Shown here: piece by piece, positions 1 to 6,295 of the stretch
How the letters are laid out: each line of letters opens with the position of its first letter
Position numbering within the stretch: the first letter of the stretch is position 1
Source: Sulfurimonas sp.
GTDB lineage: Bacteria > Campylobacterota > Campylobacteria > Campylobacterales > Sulfurimonadaceae
DNA length: 9,165 bases
Direction: 5' to 3'
NCBI GenBank assembly: GCA_012963655.1
Contig: DTVI01000098.1
Location: 1 to 9,165 of the forward strand
Position numbers and translations under genes: made by a program
The notes under the pieces: generated by a model
What the model saw: only the letters and a program-made list of their open reading frames with translations
What the model was told of the DNA's origin: nothing
The model's database searches: none

Positions 1-868
1 GTTTTGAAGTGTTATCTTTTATGATATTTTCGATCTTGTTTTCAATAGCTTCAAGTGTAGAAACAAGTGTTTTAGTTGTTTGCTTAGGACTAAGACGAAG
101 TTCAGATGAAAGTTCATGTGTCAGGTTCTTTAAGTTAGAAAGGGAAAAGTGCTCACCTTTTTGAGAATTTTGAGCTAGGCTTGGTAGTTTATGAACAAGG
201 GTTTGGACTTCTTTAGTTTGTAGTGGTTCAGCTGAATGTATAAGCCCTTTTAAGGAAGATACTAAAGTTGAAAGTTCTTTTTTTATTAAGTTTAAAGAAC
301 TTATATCACTGCTTTTTGAAAAGACTGTTTCATTTTTTAAAATATTTTCTATATTTTTAAGTACAGGACTAGCCCCTTTTTCTTTACTTTGTAAAAGAAG
401 GAGTTTTAAGTCTTTTAAAACAGTTTTAAGTTCAGTCTTGGGGCTATTATCTTGCAAGAACTTAGACTCTAAAAAGACACCAGAGTTTTTTACGAACTTT
501 TTTAATGCCGCACTATCTCCTTGCTTAAAATCAAGCAAAGAGAGTTTAAGTGTTTGCAGTAATTTATCAATCTTTTTATTAGGAATATTTTCAGCTTCAA
601 GAAGTTCAACTAGGACCTTCATCTCTTTAGAAAAGTTACCTAGCTCTTTGAAAAAATCAGAGTTTTTTAAGATATTAAGAATTATTTTATTTGACTTAGT
701 TGTATCAAGTGTATCTCTCATAAGTTGAGAAAGTATAGTTTTTAAGTCTTTAGCTTGGGAAAGTGTCTTTAATTGCTCAGGTGTAGCATTGTCTAAAATT
801 TTAGAAATTGTCTTATTTGATTTTGGGAAAAGTAATGCTAATTGTTGTAAGGAACTAATTTCTGTCAT
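1..868 (-). CDS. Partial N-terminal part of a helical, probably FliK-like flagellar hook-length-type protein (3' end beyond window)
   Basis: Reading the minus strand from ATG at 868-866 gives 289 uninterrupted codons to the left edge. An in-frame TGA at 883-881 with no start codon in between fixes the ATG. The product begins MTEISSLQQLALLF and is rich in Leu, Lys and Ser. It has no Cys, Trp or Tyr in the visible part, no signal peptide and no membrane segment; it should be almost entirely amphipathic helix. Two related segments occur, KNSDFFKEL (residues 68-76) and KNSGVFLESKFL (127-138). The SG-hydrophobic-FLE-x-K/R-L pattern resembles one I recall from the N-terminal half of FliK-type hook-length proteins in Proteobacteria, and lack of Cys is common in flagellar type III substrates. 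The C-terminal Flg_hook domain that would prove this lies outside the window. No good Shine-Dalgarno site precedes the ATG. That it is a real gene is well supported; the function is inference. Confidence 0.8.
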   Translation of the reverse strand, partial: MTEISSLQQLALLFPKSNKTISKILDNATPEQLKTLSQAKDLKTILSQLMRDTLDTTKSNKIILNILKNSDFFKELGNFSKEMKVLVELLEAENIPNKKIDKLLQTLKLSLLDFKQGDSAALKKFVKNSGVFLESKFLQDNSPKTELKTVLKDLKLLLLQSKEKGASPVLKNIENILKNETVFSKSSDISSLNLIKKELSTLVSSLKGLIHSAEPLQTKEVQTLVHKLPSLAQNSQKGEHFSLSNLKNLTHELSSELRLSPKQTTKTLVSTLEAIENKIENIIKDNTSK

Positions 869-933
869 GTATAAATATCGTCATTTTTAGAACTTTTTTA
901 AGTAAAACTTTAAAATAAGTTTATGTTATATGA

Positions 934-939
934 TAGAAT
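934..939 (+). promoter_or_regulatory. Candidate -10 box of the SulP transporter gene
   Basis: TAGAAT (preceded by GA, followed by TCCG) lies 30 nt before the SulP start codon, behind an A/T-rich run from 900 to 931 and without a recognisable -35. This fits Campylobacterota sigma-70 promoters, which rely on the -10 and T-rich upstream DNA. The 101-bp gap is divergent, so the promoter of the minus-strand gene must also lie here, but I see no clear one. The Shine-Dalgarno GAGGA is at 958-962, 7 nt before the ATG. Confidence 0.5.
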
Positions 940-969
940 TCCGTTCATAAATTTAATGAGGACGTTAAA

Positions 970-2604
970 ATGATAGATAAGAAGAATATATCAGGTGACC
1001 TTTTTGGTGGTATTACCGCTGCCGTTGTTGCCTTACCCTTAGCTCTGGCTTTTGGTGTACAGTCTGGAAGGGGCGCGATTGCAGGTTTGTATGGGGCTAT
1101 TGCCTTAGGTATATTAGCCTCAATATTGGGAGGGACAAAAACTCAAATATCAGGACCTACAGGTCCAATGGCGGTTGTCGCGGCGGCTGTGATTGCGAGT
1201 GAGGTTGCGTATTATGGTTCAATTGAAGCAGCCTTTGCTACTATTATTGCTACCTTTGTTCTAGCAGGTGTATTTCAGGTGCTTCTTGGTATTTCAGGTA
1301 TTGGTCAATATATACGTTATATGCCTTATCCTGTTATCTCTGGCTTTATGTCAGGTATTGGTTCTATTATTATACTCTTGCAAATCTTTCCTTTTTTTGG
1401 ACTAAACTCACCTTCAAAGGTAATTGACATAGTGAGTTCTTTGGGTGAGATTTCTGCAAGTCTTAATCTTCAGGCTGTACTTCTTTCTGTAGGCACCCTA
1501 ATCATCATTTATCTTTTTCCTTTAATCACGAAAAAGATTCCTTCCACACTGGTGGCACTTATTGCATTAAGTGTTTTTTCTGCATATATGGGTTTTGATG
1601 TGCCCATTATTGGGGATATTCCTAAGGGAATGCCTGAAATTCATGTTAATACACTTTTAAATTTAGATTGGCACCACCCTATGGTTATTGTTATTCCTGC
1701 TATTACCTTAGCCTCTTTGGGTGCTATTGATTCTTTACTTACCTCAGTTGTTGCGGATAATATGACCAAGACTAAACATAATTCTAACAAAGAATTAATA
1801 GGGCAGGGGATAGGAAATACCGTGGCAGGCCTTATTGGGGGTCTTCCTGGTGCAGGAGCAACCATGCGTACGGTCGTCAATATTAATGCAGGGGGAAGGA
1901 GTCGTCGTTCGGGGTTTGTACATGGTTTAGGCCTTTTATTTGTTTTACTAGGAGCAGGGGAATATGCCGCCTTCATTCCCTTACCTGTATTAGCAGGAAT
2001 CTTAGTTACAGTGGGTATTGGTATTATTGATTATAAGGGGCTTAAGCATATTCTTAAAATACCTAGGTCTGATGCGATTGTAATGGTAATTGTTTTAGTT
2101 CTGACTATTTTTGTGAATCTTTTACAAGCTGTTGCGGTAGGTGTTGTTATGGCCTCTGTATTGTTTATGAAACAGATGGGTGATACAGCCGAATCAAAAA
2201 CATTTACCTCAGATATGGATAGTCTTGAACCTATTCTTTTTGAAGATGAAAAAGACTTAGATAAGGCGGGTCAAAAGAATATATATGTGCAACATTTTGA
2301 TGGACCGATATTTTTTGGCTTTACGGCGCACTTTAATCAGGTTATGGCTAGAACCCCTAATGTAAAAATTATTATTTTACGAATGGAGAAGGTTCCTTAT
2401 GTTGACCAAAGTGGTATGTACGCGATTGAAGATGCAGTCTTACAACTTGATAAAAGAGGTGTGATGGTGCTCATAGTAGGGATTCAAGACCAACCCCTTA
2501 GTATGCTTAAAGGGATTAGGCTTATTCCTGCTGAACGTGTATTTAGCGATTTTGAAACTCTTAAAGATTTTATTTATATTGAAGAGTTTCAGATAAATAC
2601 CTAG
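970..2604 (+). CDS. SulP-family inorganic anion transporter with C-terminal STAS domain
   Basis: A 544-residue inner-membrane transporter of the SulP (SLC26) family. Members carry sulfate, bicarbonate or other anions, usually by H+ or Na+ symport or exchange; the substrate here cannot be read from sequence. Residues about 12-400 are a series of hydrophobic helices. SulP hallmarks include GLYGAIALGILASILGGTKT (39-58), SGPTGPMAVV (61-70), the DSLLTSVVADNMT stretch (254-266), KELIGQGIGNTVAGLIGGLP (274-293) and NINAGGRSRRSG (304-315). An acidic linker (about 405-435) leads to a cytoplasmic STAS domain (about 437-540) with a DQSG loop at 479-482. Length is normal for bacterial SulP. The ATG has a good Shine-Dalgarno GAGGA (958-962, 7-nt spacing). 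It appears to be a single-gene unit: it diverges from the minus-strand gene, and rplY downstream has its own promoter. Bicarbonate uptake would suit an autotrophic relative, but that is speculation. Confidence 0.93.
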   Translation: MIDKKNISGDLFGGITAAVVALPLALAFGVQSGRGAIAGLYGAIALGILASILGGTKTQISGPTGPMAVVAAAVIASEVAYYGSIEAAFATIIATFVLAGVFQVLLGISGIGQYIRYMPYPVISGFMSGIGSIIILLQIFPFFGLNSPSKVIDIVSSLGEISASLNLQAVLLSVGTLIIIYLFPLITKKIPSTLVALIALSVFSAYMGFDVPIIGDIPKGMPEIHVNTLLNLDWHHPMVIVIPAITLASLGAIDSLLTSVVADNMTKTKHNSNKELIGQGIGNTVAGLIGGLPGAGATMRTVVNINAGGRSRRSGFVHGLGLLFVLLGAGEYAAFIPLPVLAGILVTVGIGIIDYKGLKHILKIPRSDAIVMVIVLVLTIFVNLLQAVAVGVVMASVLFMKQMGDTAESKTFTSDMDSLEPILFEDEKDLDKAGQKNIYVQHFDGPIFFGFTAHFNQVMARTPNVKIIILRMEKVPYVDQSGMYAIEDAVLQLDKRGVMVLIVGIQDQPLSMLKGIRLIPAERVFSDFETLKDFIYIEEFQINT

Positions 2605-2698
2605 TCCTTTTTGGTGTATTATGAAGGTATAGACCATTACTTTGACAGAAATTTTTCCTATCTCTTAATGTTTTATGTAGCTTTAATCACTTAGACAG

Positions 2699-2704
2699 TA
2701 TAAT
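2699..2704 (+). promoter_or_regulatory. Promoter -10 box of rplY
   Basis: A perfect TATAAT followed by TCGCC, 27 nt upstream of the rplY start; transcription would begin near 2711 and give a leader of about 20 nt. No -35 is present at the usual distance, which is normal for this phylum. A second, weaker candidate lies upstream: consensus TTGACA at 2642-2647 with CTTAAT 16 nt further on (2664-2669, four of six matches). The rest of the 127-bp gap after the SulP gene holds nothing I can identify, and I see no convincing terminator hairpin for the SulP gene. Confidence 0.7.
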
Positions 2705-2731
2705 TCGCCACATTTTTTAAAAGGATTCAAC

Positions 2732-3268
2732 ATGCTAGAAGGCATTATTAGAGAGAGTATTGGTAAGAAGGGTACGAAAGCACTTCGCCGAGATGGTTAT
2801 CTTATTGCAAATATCTACGGTAAGGGTTTAGACAACGTTTGTGCTGCATTCAAATCAAATGATTACATTCGTACTGTTAAAAACAAAGATACTGTTAACT
2901 TTGACGTAAAAGTTGATGGAAAAGAACTTAACGTAGTTGTTCAAGCATACCAAGTTCACCCATTATCAGGTGACTTAGTACACGTAGACCTTATGGTTGC
3001 ACAACCTGGGGTAGTTGCAAAGTATTTTGTACCTGTTATTGCTGATGGTGAACCTATCGGTCTTAAGAACAAGGGTCTTTTATCTGTTGCTAAGAAACGT
3101 TTAGCACTTAAGGCTAAGGTTGAAGATCTTCCAGTTAACATTACAATTGATGTTAATCCTCTTGATCTTGGTAACTCAGTTCTTATTCGTGATCTTGAAG
3201 CTCCTGCTAATACAGAATTCATGGACTCAGACCGTGTTGCTGTAATCAGTATCATTAAAGCTAAGTAA
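2732..3268 (+). CDS. rplY: 50S ribosomal protein bL25 (long CTC/TL5 form)
   Basis: A 178-residue 5S rRNA-binding protein of the large ribosomal subunit. The N-terminal L25 domain (about 1-90) shows the family pattern of a basic start with GKKGTKALRRDG (11-22), NIYGKG (27-32) and HPLSGDLVHVDL (76-87). The C-terminal beta domain of the CTC/TL5 type (about 95-178) contains EDLPVNITIDV (131-141) and a late D-hydrophobic pattern (MDSDRVAVI, 164-172). E. coli L25 has only the first domain, whereas most other bacteria have this long form. A Shine-Dalgarno AAGGA (2721-2725) sits 6 nt before the ATG. Codon choice differs from the neighbours: Asn is AAC in 7 of 11 cases, against 2 of 16 in the SulP gene, as expected for a highly expressed ribosomal gene. 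It has its own promoter and is followed by a terminator. Confidence 0.96.
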   Translation: MLEGIIRESIGKKGTKALRRDGYLIANIYGKGLDNVCAAFKSNDYIRTVKNKDTVNFDVKVDGKELNVVVQAYQVHPLSGDLVHVDLMVAQPGVVAKYFVPVIADGEPIGLKNKGLLSVAKKRLALKAKVEDLPVNITIDVNPLDLGNSVLIRDLEAPANTEFMDSDRVAVISIIKAK

Positions 3269-3287
3269 TTATAAAAGCTTTACCCCT

Positions 3288-3311
3288 AAAAGGTGCTCTT
3301 CGCACCTTTTT
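3288..3311 (+). terminator. Rho-independent terminator after rplY
   Basis: A 9-bp perfect stem, AAAAGGTGC (3288-3296) with GCACCTTTT (3302-3310), closes a 5-nt TCTTC loop and runs into a T tract ending at 3311. It begins 19 nt after the rplY stop codon and ends 31 nt before pth. It probably stops most rplY transcription, leaving pth to read-through or to a weak promoter of its own. Confidence 0.88.
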
Positions 3312-3342
3312 ACCCTTCTTATATTCTAAGGAAGTATCTAAC

Positions 3343-3909
3343 ATGAAACTTATTGTTGGTTTAGGCAATCCTGGTACAGAATATGAAACTACCCGACATA
3401 ATATTGGATTTATGGTTATTGATGAATTACTTAGACGTACTTCTGCACAAGATGTTACTAAAAAGTCATTTGATGGAAACACTTATAAATCAAAAAGAGC
3501 AATTTATCTCAAACCCCTAACCTTTATGAATTTATCTGGTAAAAGTATTTCTAAGGTGAAAAATTTTTACAAGACAAATGATACTATCCTTATTCATGAT
3601 GATTTAGACCTTCCTTTTGGTAGTCTCCGTTTTAAATTAGCTGGGGGGCATGGAGGCCATAATGGTCTTAAGTCAACAGACAGCTCTATTACGAAAAACT
3701 ACATTCGTATAAGAATGGGGATAGGAAGACCTGAAAATAAGGGTGAAGTATCTTCTTTTGTGTTATCATCATTTTCAAATGAAGAACAAGTATGTTTAGA
3801 TGAGTGGATTAACAATGCTGCTGATGCGGTTGAGGAGATTCTATTAGGGGACTGGGAAAAGGTAGCTTCCTTACATTCTATAAAAAAGTCTAAGTGCTTA
3901 AAAAACTAA
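3343..3909 (+). CDS. pth: Peptidyl-tRNA hydrolase
   Basis: A 188-residue cytoplasmic enzyme that cleaves the ester bond of peptidyl-tRNAs released early from ribosomes, recycling tRNA. Bacterial Pth hallmarks are all present: VGLGNPGTEYETTRHNIGF (5-23) with N9 and catalytic H19, KPLTFMNLSG (57-66) with N63, HDDLDLPFG (85-93) with D86, GGHGGHNGLK (101-110) with H106 and N107, and RMGIGRP (124-130). Length matches the family. The Shine-Dalgarno AAGGA (3328-3332) is 10 nt before the ATG, slightly long. TATATT at 3320-3325, just after the rplY terminator, could act as a -10 only if the transcript began almost at the ribosome site, so read-through is as likely. The stop codon overlaps the ribosome site of the next gene. 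The rplY-pth pair is a common bacterial arrangement. Confidence 0.97.
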   Translation: MKLIVGLGNPGTEYETTRHNIGFMVIDELLRRTSAQDVTKKSFDGNTYKSKRAIYLKPLTFMNLSGKSISKVKNFYKTNDTILIHDDLDLPFGSLRFKLAGGHGGHNGLKSTDSSITKNYIRIRMGIGRPENKGEVSSFVLSSFSNEEQVCLDEWINNAADAVEEILLGDWEKVASLHSIKKSKCLKN

Positions 3910-3911
3910 GG
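3908..3911 (+). promoter_or_regulatory. Ribosome binding site overlapping the pth stop codon, setting a GTG start
   Basis: AAGG at 3908-3911 shares two bases with the pth TAA stop (3907-3909) and lies 7 nt before GTG at 3919-3921. The alternative GTG at 3917 runs straight into TAG, so 3919 is the start. The overlap suggests that permease translation is coupled to termination on pth. Confidence 0.6.
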
Positions 3912-3918
3912 TAGTCGT

Positions 3919-4986
3919 GTGTTAGCATTTAAAACCATTTCCTTTTTGTATTTAAAGTATGTAAGCATTATTATGTTAGCTCTTGTACTTTTCTTTGTAG
4001 GTTTTGATGTTATGGATAACCTCAGTGGTTTACCTGATTCGGCAAACCTGAAGCTTCTATATGCACTTTTTCGATCTTATTATGCGATGGACCTTCTTTT
4101 TCCTATTAGCTTGGTTTTTGCCATGATTGCAACTAAAGTTTCTCTTATCCGCTCAAATTCCTTGGTTGCGTATTATTCATTAGGCTATTCTAAGGGAGAT
4201 ATTCTTCGCCCTTTTACCCTTTTGTCAACCTTACTTATTGTGATTTATATCTTACTGCATATGTATGCACCCTTTGCTAAGGGCCAAGAATATTCTGATA
4301 ATATTTACTCTAACAGAGTAAATGGAGCACCTACTCAAAATTTATTTTTTACTTATGAAGATTATTATGTGTATTTTAAAGAATTACGTCCTCTTCAGCA
4401 AAGTGCCACAGAAGTACGTATTTTTAAAATTGATAAAAATGATTTAAGAGTAGTTGTTGTTGCAAAAGAAGCCTTTTATAAAGATGATCATTGGGTTATA
4501 AAAGATGCACAAATCCTAACTAAACCTCAAAATATTGGGCTTGAGAGTGATGGTATTAAAATTTCACAAAAAAAAGACTTGAAACTTTTAAAAGATTTTA
4601 GGCCTGATATCTTAGACCAAGTATATGAGGGCTCTGTTAACTATACCATTATGGACGCATTTGACGCAATGAACTTACTTGATAATCAAAATGTTAATAC
4701 AGACAAGATTAGAAGTGTACTTTATAAGATTATTGTGTATCCATTTTTTGTTCCCTTTTTAGTGATAATAATCTTCTTTTTTGTCCCTATTAGTCCCAGA
4801 TTTTTAAATGTATCGCTTTTTTCCTTTATAGCCTTGTTATCTTCCTTACTTATTTGGGGTGTTTTTTATACGCTGATTCAACTTTCTAATGCACAAACAG
4901 TTTCAGGAGAGCTTGGTATTGTCTTACCTATCGTCCTTTTAGGCCTCACTAGCCTTTATGTCTGGTATAAAAAAGGCAGTTCCTAA
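3919..4986 (+). CDS. LptF/LptG (YjgP/YjgQ) family lipopolysaccharide export permease
   Basis: A 355-residue inner-membrane protein with the LptF/LptG architecture. Three N-terminal membrane helices (about 11-29, 56-76, 99-118) are followed by a periplasmic domain (about 120-265, beta-jellyroll in known members) and three C-terminal helices (about 270-292, 296-322, 332-350). The cytoplasmic loop at 72-98 (KVSLIRSNSLVAYYSLGYSK and following) matches the family's coupling-helix region, normally an 'E-x-x-A-L-x-x-G-x-S' type stretch that contacts the LptB ATPase. With LptB and LptC, this family extracts lipopolysaccharide or lipooligosaccharide from the inner membrane. Sequence alone does not tell me whether this is LptF or LptG, so no symbol is given. 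Translation starts at GTG, 9 nt after pth. From memory, the gene between pth and lysA in C. jejuni (Cj0313) is of the same kind. The paralogous partner and lptB are not in this window. Confidence 0.88.
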   Translation: MLAFKTISFLYLKYVSIIMLALVLFFVGFDVMDNLSGLPDSANLKLLYALFRSYYAMDLLFPISLVFAMIATKVSLIRSNSLVAYYSLGYSKGDILRPFTLLSTLLIVIYILLHMYAPFAKGQEYSDNIYSNRVNGAPTQNLFFTYEDYYVYFKELRPLQQSATEVRIFKIDKNDLRVVVVAKEAFYKDDHWVIKDAQILTKPQNIGLESDGIKISQKKDLKLLKDFRPDILDQVYEGSVNYTIMDAFDAMNLLDNQNVNTDKIRSVLYKIIVYPFFVPFLVIIIFFFVPISPRFLNVSLFSFIALLSSLLIWGVFYTLIQLSNAQTVSGELGIVLPIVLLGLTSLYVWYKKGSS

Positions 4987-5016
4987 TAACTCACTCGTTT
5001 ATAAGCTCTTTTTAGA

Positions 5017-5022
5017 TAAAAT
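5017..5022 (+). promoter_or_regulatory. Candidate -10 box of the lysA-pheA-hisC-fliF unit
   Basis: TAAAAT, in the context GATAAAATCGCGAC, lies 51 nt before the lysA start, after a T-rich stretch. It resembles the rplY and SulP -10 boxes, with C/G bases directly after the hexamer. The 87-bp gap between the permease and lysA shows no terminator, so some upstream transcription may also enter lysA. Confidence 0.55.
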
Positions 5023-5030
5023 CGCGACAC

Positions 5031-5056
5031 TATAATAGATAGAAAGTACATCTATC
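5031..5056 (+). promoter_or_regulatory. Second TATAAT and small inverted repeat in the lysA leader
   Basis: A perfect TATAAT is at 5031-5036. It could be an alternative -10, with a start near 5043 and a leader of about 30 nt. Overlapping its 3' side is an inverted repeat that can pair in two registers: GATAGA (5038-5043) with TCTATC (5051-5056), or ATAGAT (5035-5040) with ATCTAT (5050-5055). If transcription starts upstream at 5017-5022, this forms a weak hairpin about 8 nt before the AAGGG ribosome site (5064-5068). As DNA it could be an operator. It is far too short for a lysine riboswitch. Confidence 0.35.
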
Positions 5057-5073
5057 GTCGATTAAGGGCTAAA

Positions 5074-6279
5074 ATGATTAACTTTTCACAGCTTGCTGAA
5101 AAATACCAAACACCATTGTATATATATGACTTCAATAAAATCTCACAACAATATGAATCTTTAAAGCTTGCCTTTAAGGCTCGTAAGGCAATTTTAGCCT
5201 ACGCAGTAAAATCCAACTCAAACCTTTCTGTTGTAAAACATCTGGCTAAACTTGGTGCTGGAGCTGATTGTGTTTCTATTGGTGAAGTGAGACGTGCTTT
5301 AATGGCGGGTATTCCAAGATATAAGATAATTTTTTCAGGTGTTGGAAAGCAAGACCATGAGATAAAAGAAGCCTTAGAATCTGACATCTTATTTATAAAT
5401 CTTGAAAGTGAAGCAGAACTAGGGCGCGTGGAAATGATAGCAGAGGACTTAAATATTAAGGCCCGCATATCTGTTCGTGTTAATCCTAATATTGACCCTA
5501 AAACACATCCTTATATTTCAACAGGTTTACATGGAAATAAGTTTGGTGTTGATCTAAATATGGCCAAAAGAATGTATTTAAAGGCAAAAAATTCTGAGCA
5601 TTTAGACCCTGTTGGTATTCATTTCCATATTGGTTCTCAACTTACAGAATTAGAACCTATTCGCGAGGCAGCAGTAATTGTAGCCGACCTTGTTCGTACC
5701 CTTCAAGCTGTTGATATTGAACTTAAGTTTTTTGATATTGGTGGAGGGATTGGAGTTAAGTATGATGATGAAGTTACGATTGACCCTAATGAATATGCTC
5801 AGGCTATTTTAGGGACACTTACGGGTCTTGATATGACTATTATGTGTGAACCAGGCCGTTTTCTAACAGCTAACGCAGGATACTTTTTAACCCGTGTTAT
5901 GTATGAAAAACAAAATGATGAAAAACGTTTTGTTATCGTAGATGGTGGGATGAATGACTTACTTAGACCTGCTCTTTATTCTGCTTATCATAAGATTGAA
6001 GCCATTGATAATGATGGAGAAATAAGTCCTGCTGATATTGTGGGCCCTGTATGTGAAAGTGGTGACTTTTTTGCAAAAGATACGCAGCTTCCTAGCTTTA
6101 ATCATAATGACCTTATTGTAGTTCATAGTGCGGGTGCTTATGGATTTGGTATGGGTTCAAACTACAACACACGTGGACGCTCAGCAGAAGTAGCCATAGA
6201 AGATGGAAACGATAGACTTATTCGTAGAAGAGAAACCTTTGAAGACTTAGTTGCCTTAGAAGAAGAATTTCTAAAATAA
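5074..6279 (+). CDS. lysA: Diaminopimelate decarboxylase
   Basis: A 401-residue PLP enzyme of fold type III (alanine racemase-like barrel) that decarboxylates meso-diaminopimelate to L-lysine, the last step of lysine synthesis. Visible motifs are YAVKSN (43-48) with the PLP lysine K46, GAGADCVSIGE (61-71), HFHIGSQ (183-189), the PLP-phosphate loop GGGIG (223-227), EPGR (259-262), the active-site CESGD (327-331) supplied across the dimer, and GAYGFGMGSNYN (354-365). Length is typical. The CESGD and EPGR pair supports diaminopimelate decarboxylase over the related carboxynorspermidine decarboxylase. The ribosome site AAGGG (5064-5068) is 5 nt before the ATG. It is first in a close run with pheA (16-nt gap), hisC and fliF. 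Confidence 0.97.
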   Translation: MINFSQLAEKYQTPLYIYDFNKISQQYESLKLAFKARKAILAYAVKSNSNLSVVKHLAKLGAGADCVSIGEVRRALMAGIPRYKIIFSGVGKQDHEIKEALESDILFINLESEAELGRVEMIAEDLNIKARISVRVNPNIDPKTHPYISTGLHGNKFGVDLNMAKRMYLKAKNSEHLDPVGIHFHIGSQLTELEPIREAAVIVADLVRTLQAVDIELKFFDIGGGIGVKYDDEVTIDPNEYAQAILGTLTGLDMTIMCEPGRFLTANAGYFLTRVMYEKQNDEKRFVIVDGGMNDLLRPALYSAYHKIEAIDNDGEISPADIVGPVCESGDFFAKDTQLPSFNHNDLIVVHSAGAYGFGMGSNYNTRGRSAEVAIEDGNDRLIRRRETFEDLVALEEEFLK

Positions 6280-6284
6280 TAGTT

Positions 6285-6290
6285 GGGGGG
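6285..6290 (+). promoter_or_regulatory. Six-G ribosome binding site of pheA
   Basis: An uninterrupted run of six G, 5 nt before the pheA ATG, is the only Shine-Dalgarno-like sequence in the 16-nt lysA-pheA gap. It can pair with the CCUCC core by its G content but is not the usual AAGGA. It also fixes the pheA start at 6296. Confidence 0.6.
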
Positions 6291-6295
6291 ATAAG

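Noticed and set aside
438..728. Plus-strand open frame of 96 codons opposite the partial minus-strand gene
   Set aside because: It is antisense to an 868-bp uninterrupted frame that has a bounded start. It has no good ribosome site, and its composition mirrors the Leu/Lys/Ser-rich gene on the other strand.
855..884. Nine-codon minus-strand ORF (MTIFIHDRN) overlapping the start of the partial gene in another frame
   Set aside because: It has no ribosome site and is expected by chance. I see no support for an upstream regulatory peptide.
1641..1976. Minus-strand open frame inside the SulP gene
   Set aside because: It lies within a clearly conserved part of the transporter, and its Pro/Arg/Thr-rich product is what antisense reading of that region would give.
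2605..2698. Terminator for the SulP gene
   Set aside because: Only weak imperfect pairings around GGTGTA and GGTATAGACC are found, without a T tract directly after them.
2956..3255. Minus-strand open frame inside rplY
   Set aside because: It is an antisense shadow of a conserved ribosomal protein, rich in Ser, Arg and Thr, with no ribosome site.
3643..3648. Six-G run inside pth, considered as a phase-variable tract
   Set aside because: It encodes Gly-Gly of the conserved GGHGGHNG motif in a housekeeping gene usually essential in bacteria, and it is shorter than known variable tracts.
5017..5073. Lysine riboswitch in the lysA leader
   Set aside because: The leader is about 50 nt at most and shows only one small hairpin. 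The lysine riboswitch needs well over 100 nt and five helices.
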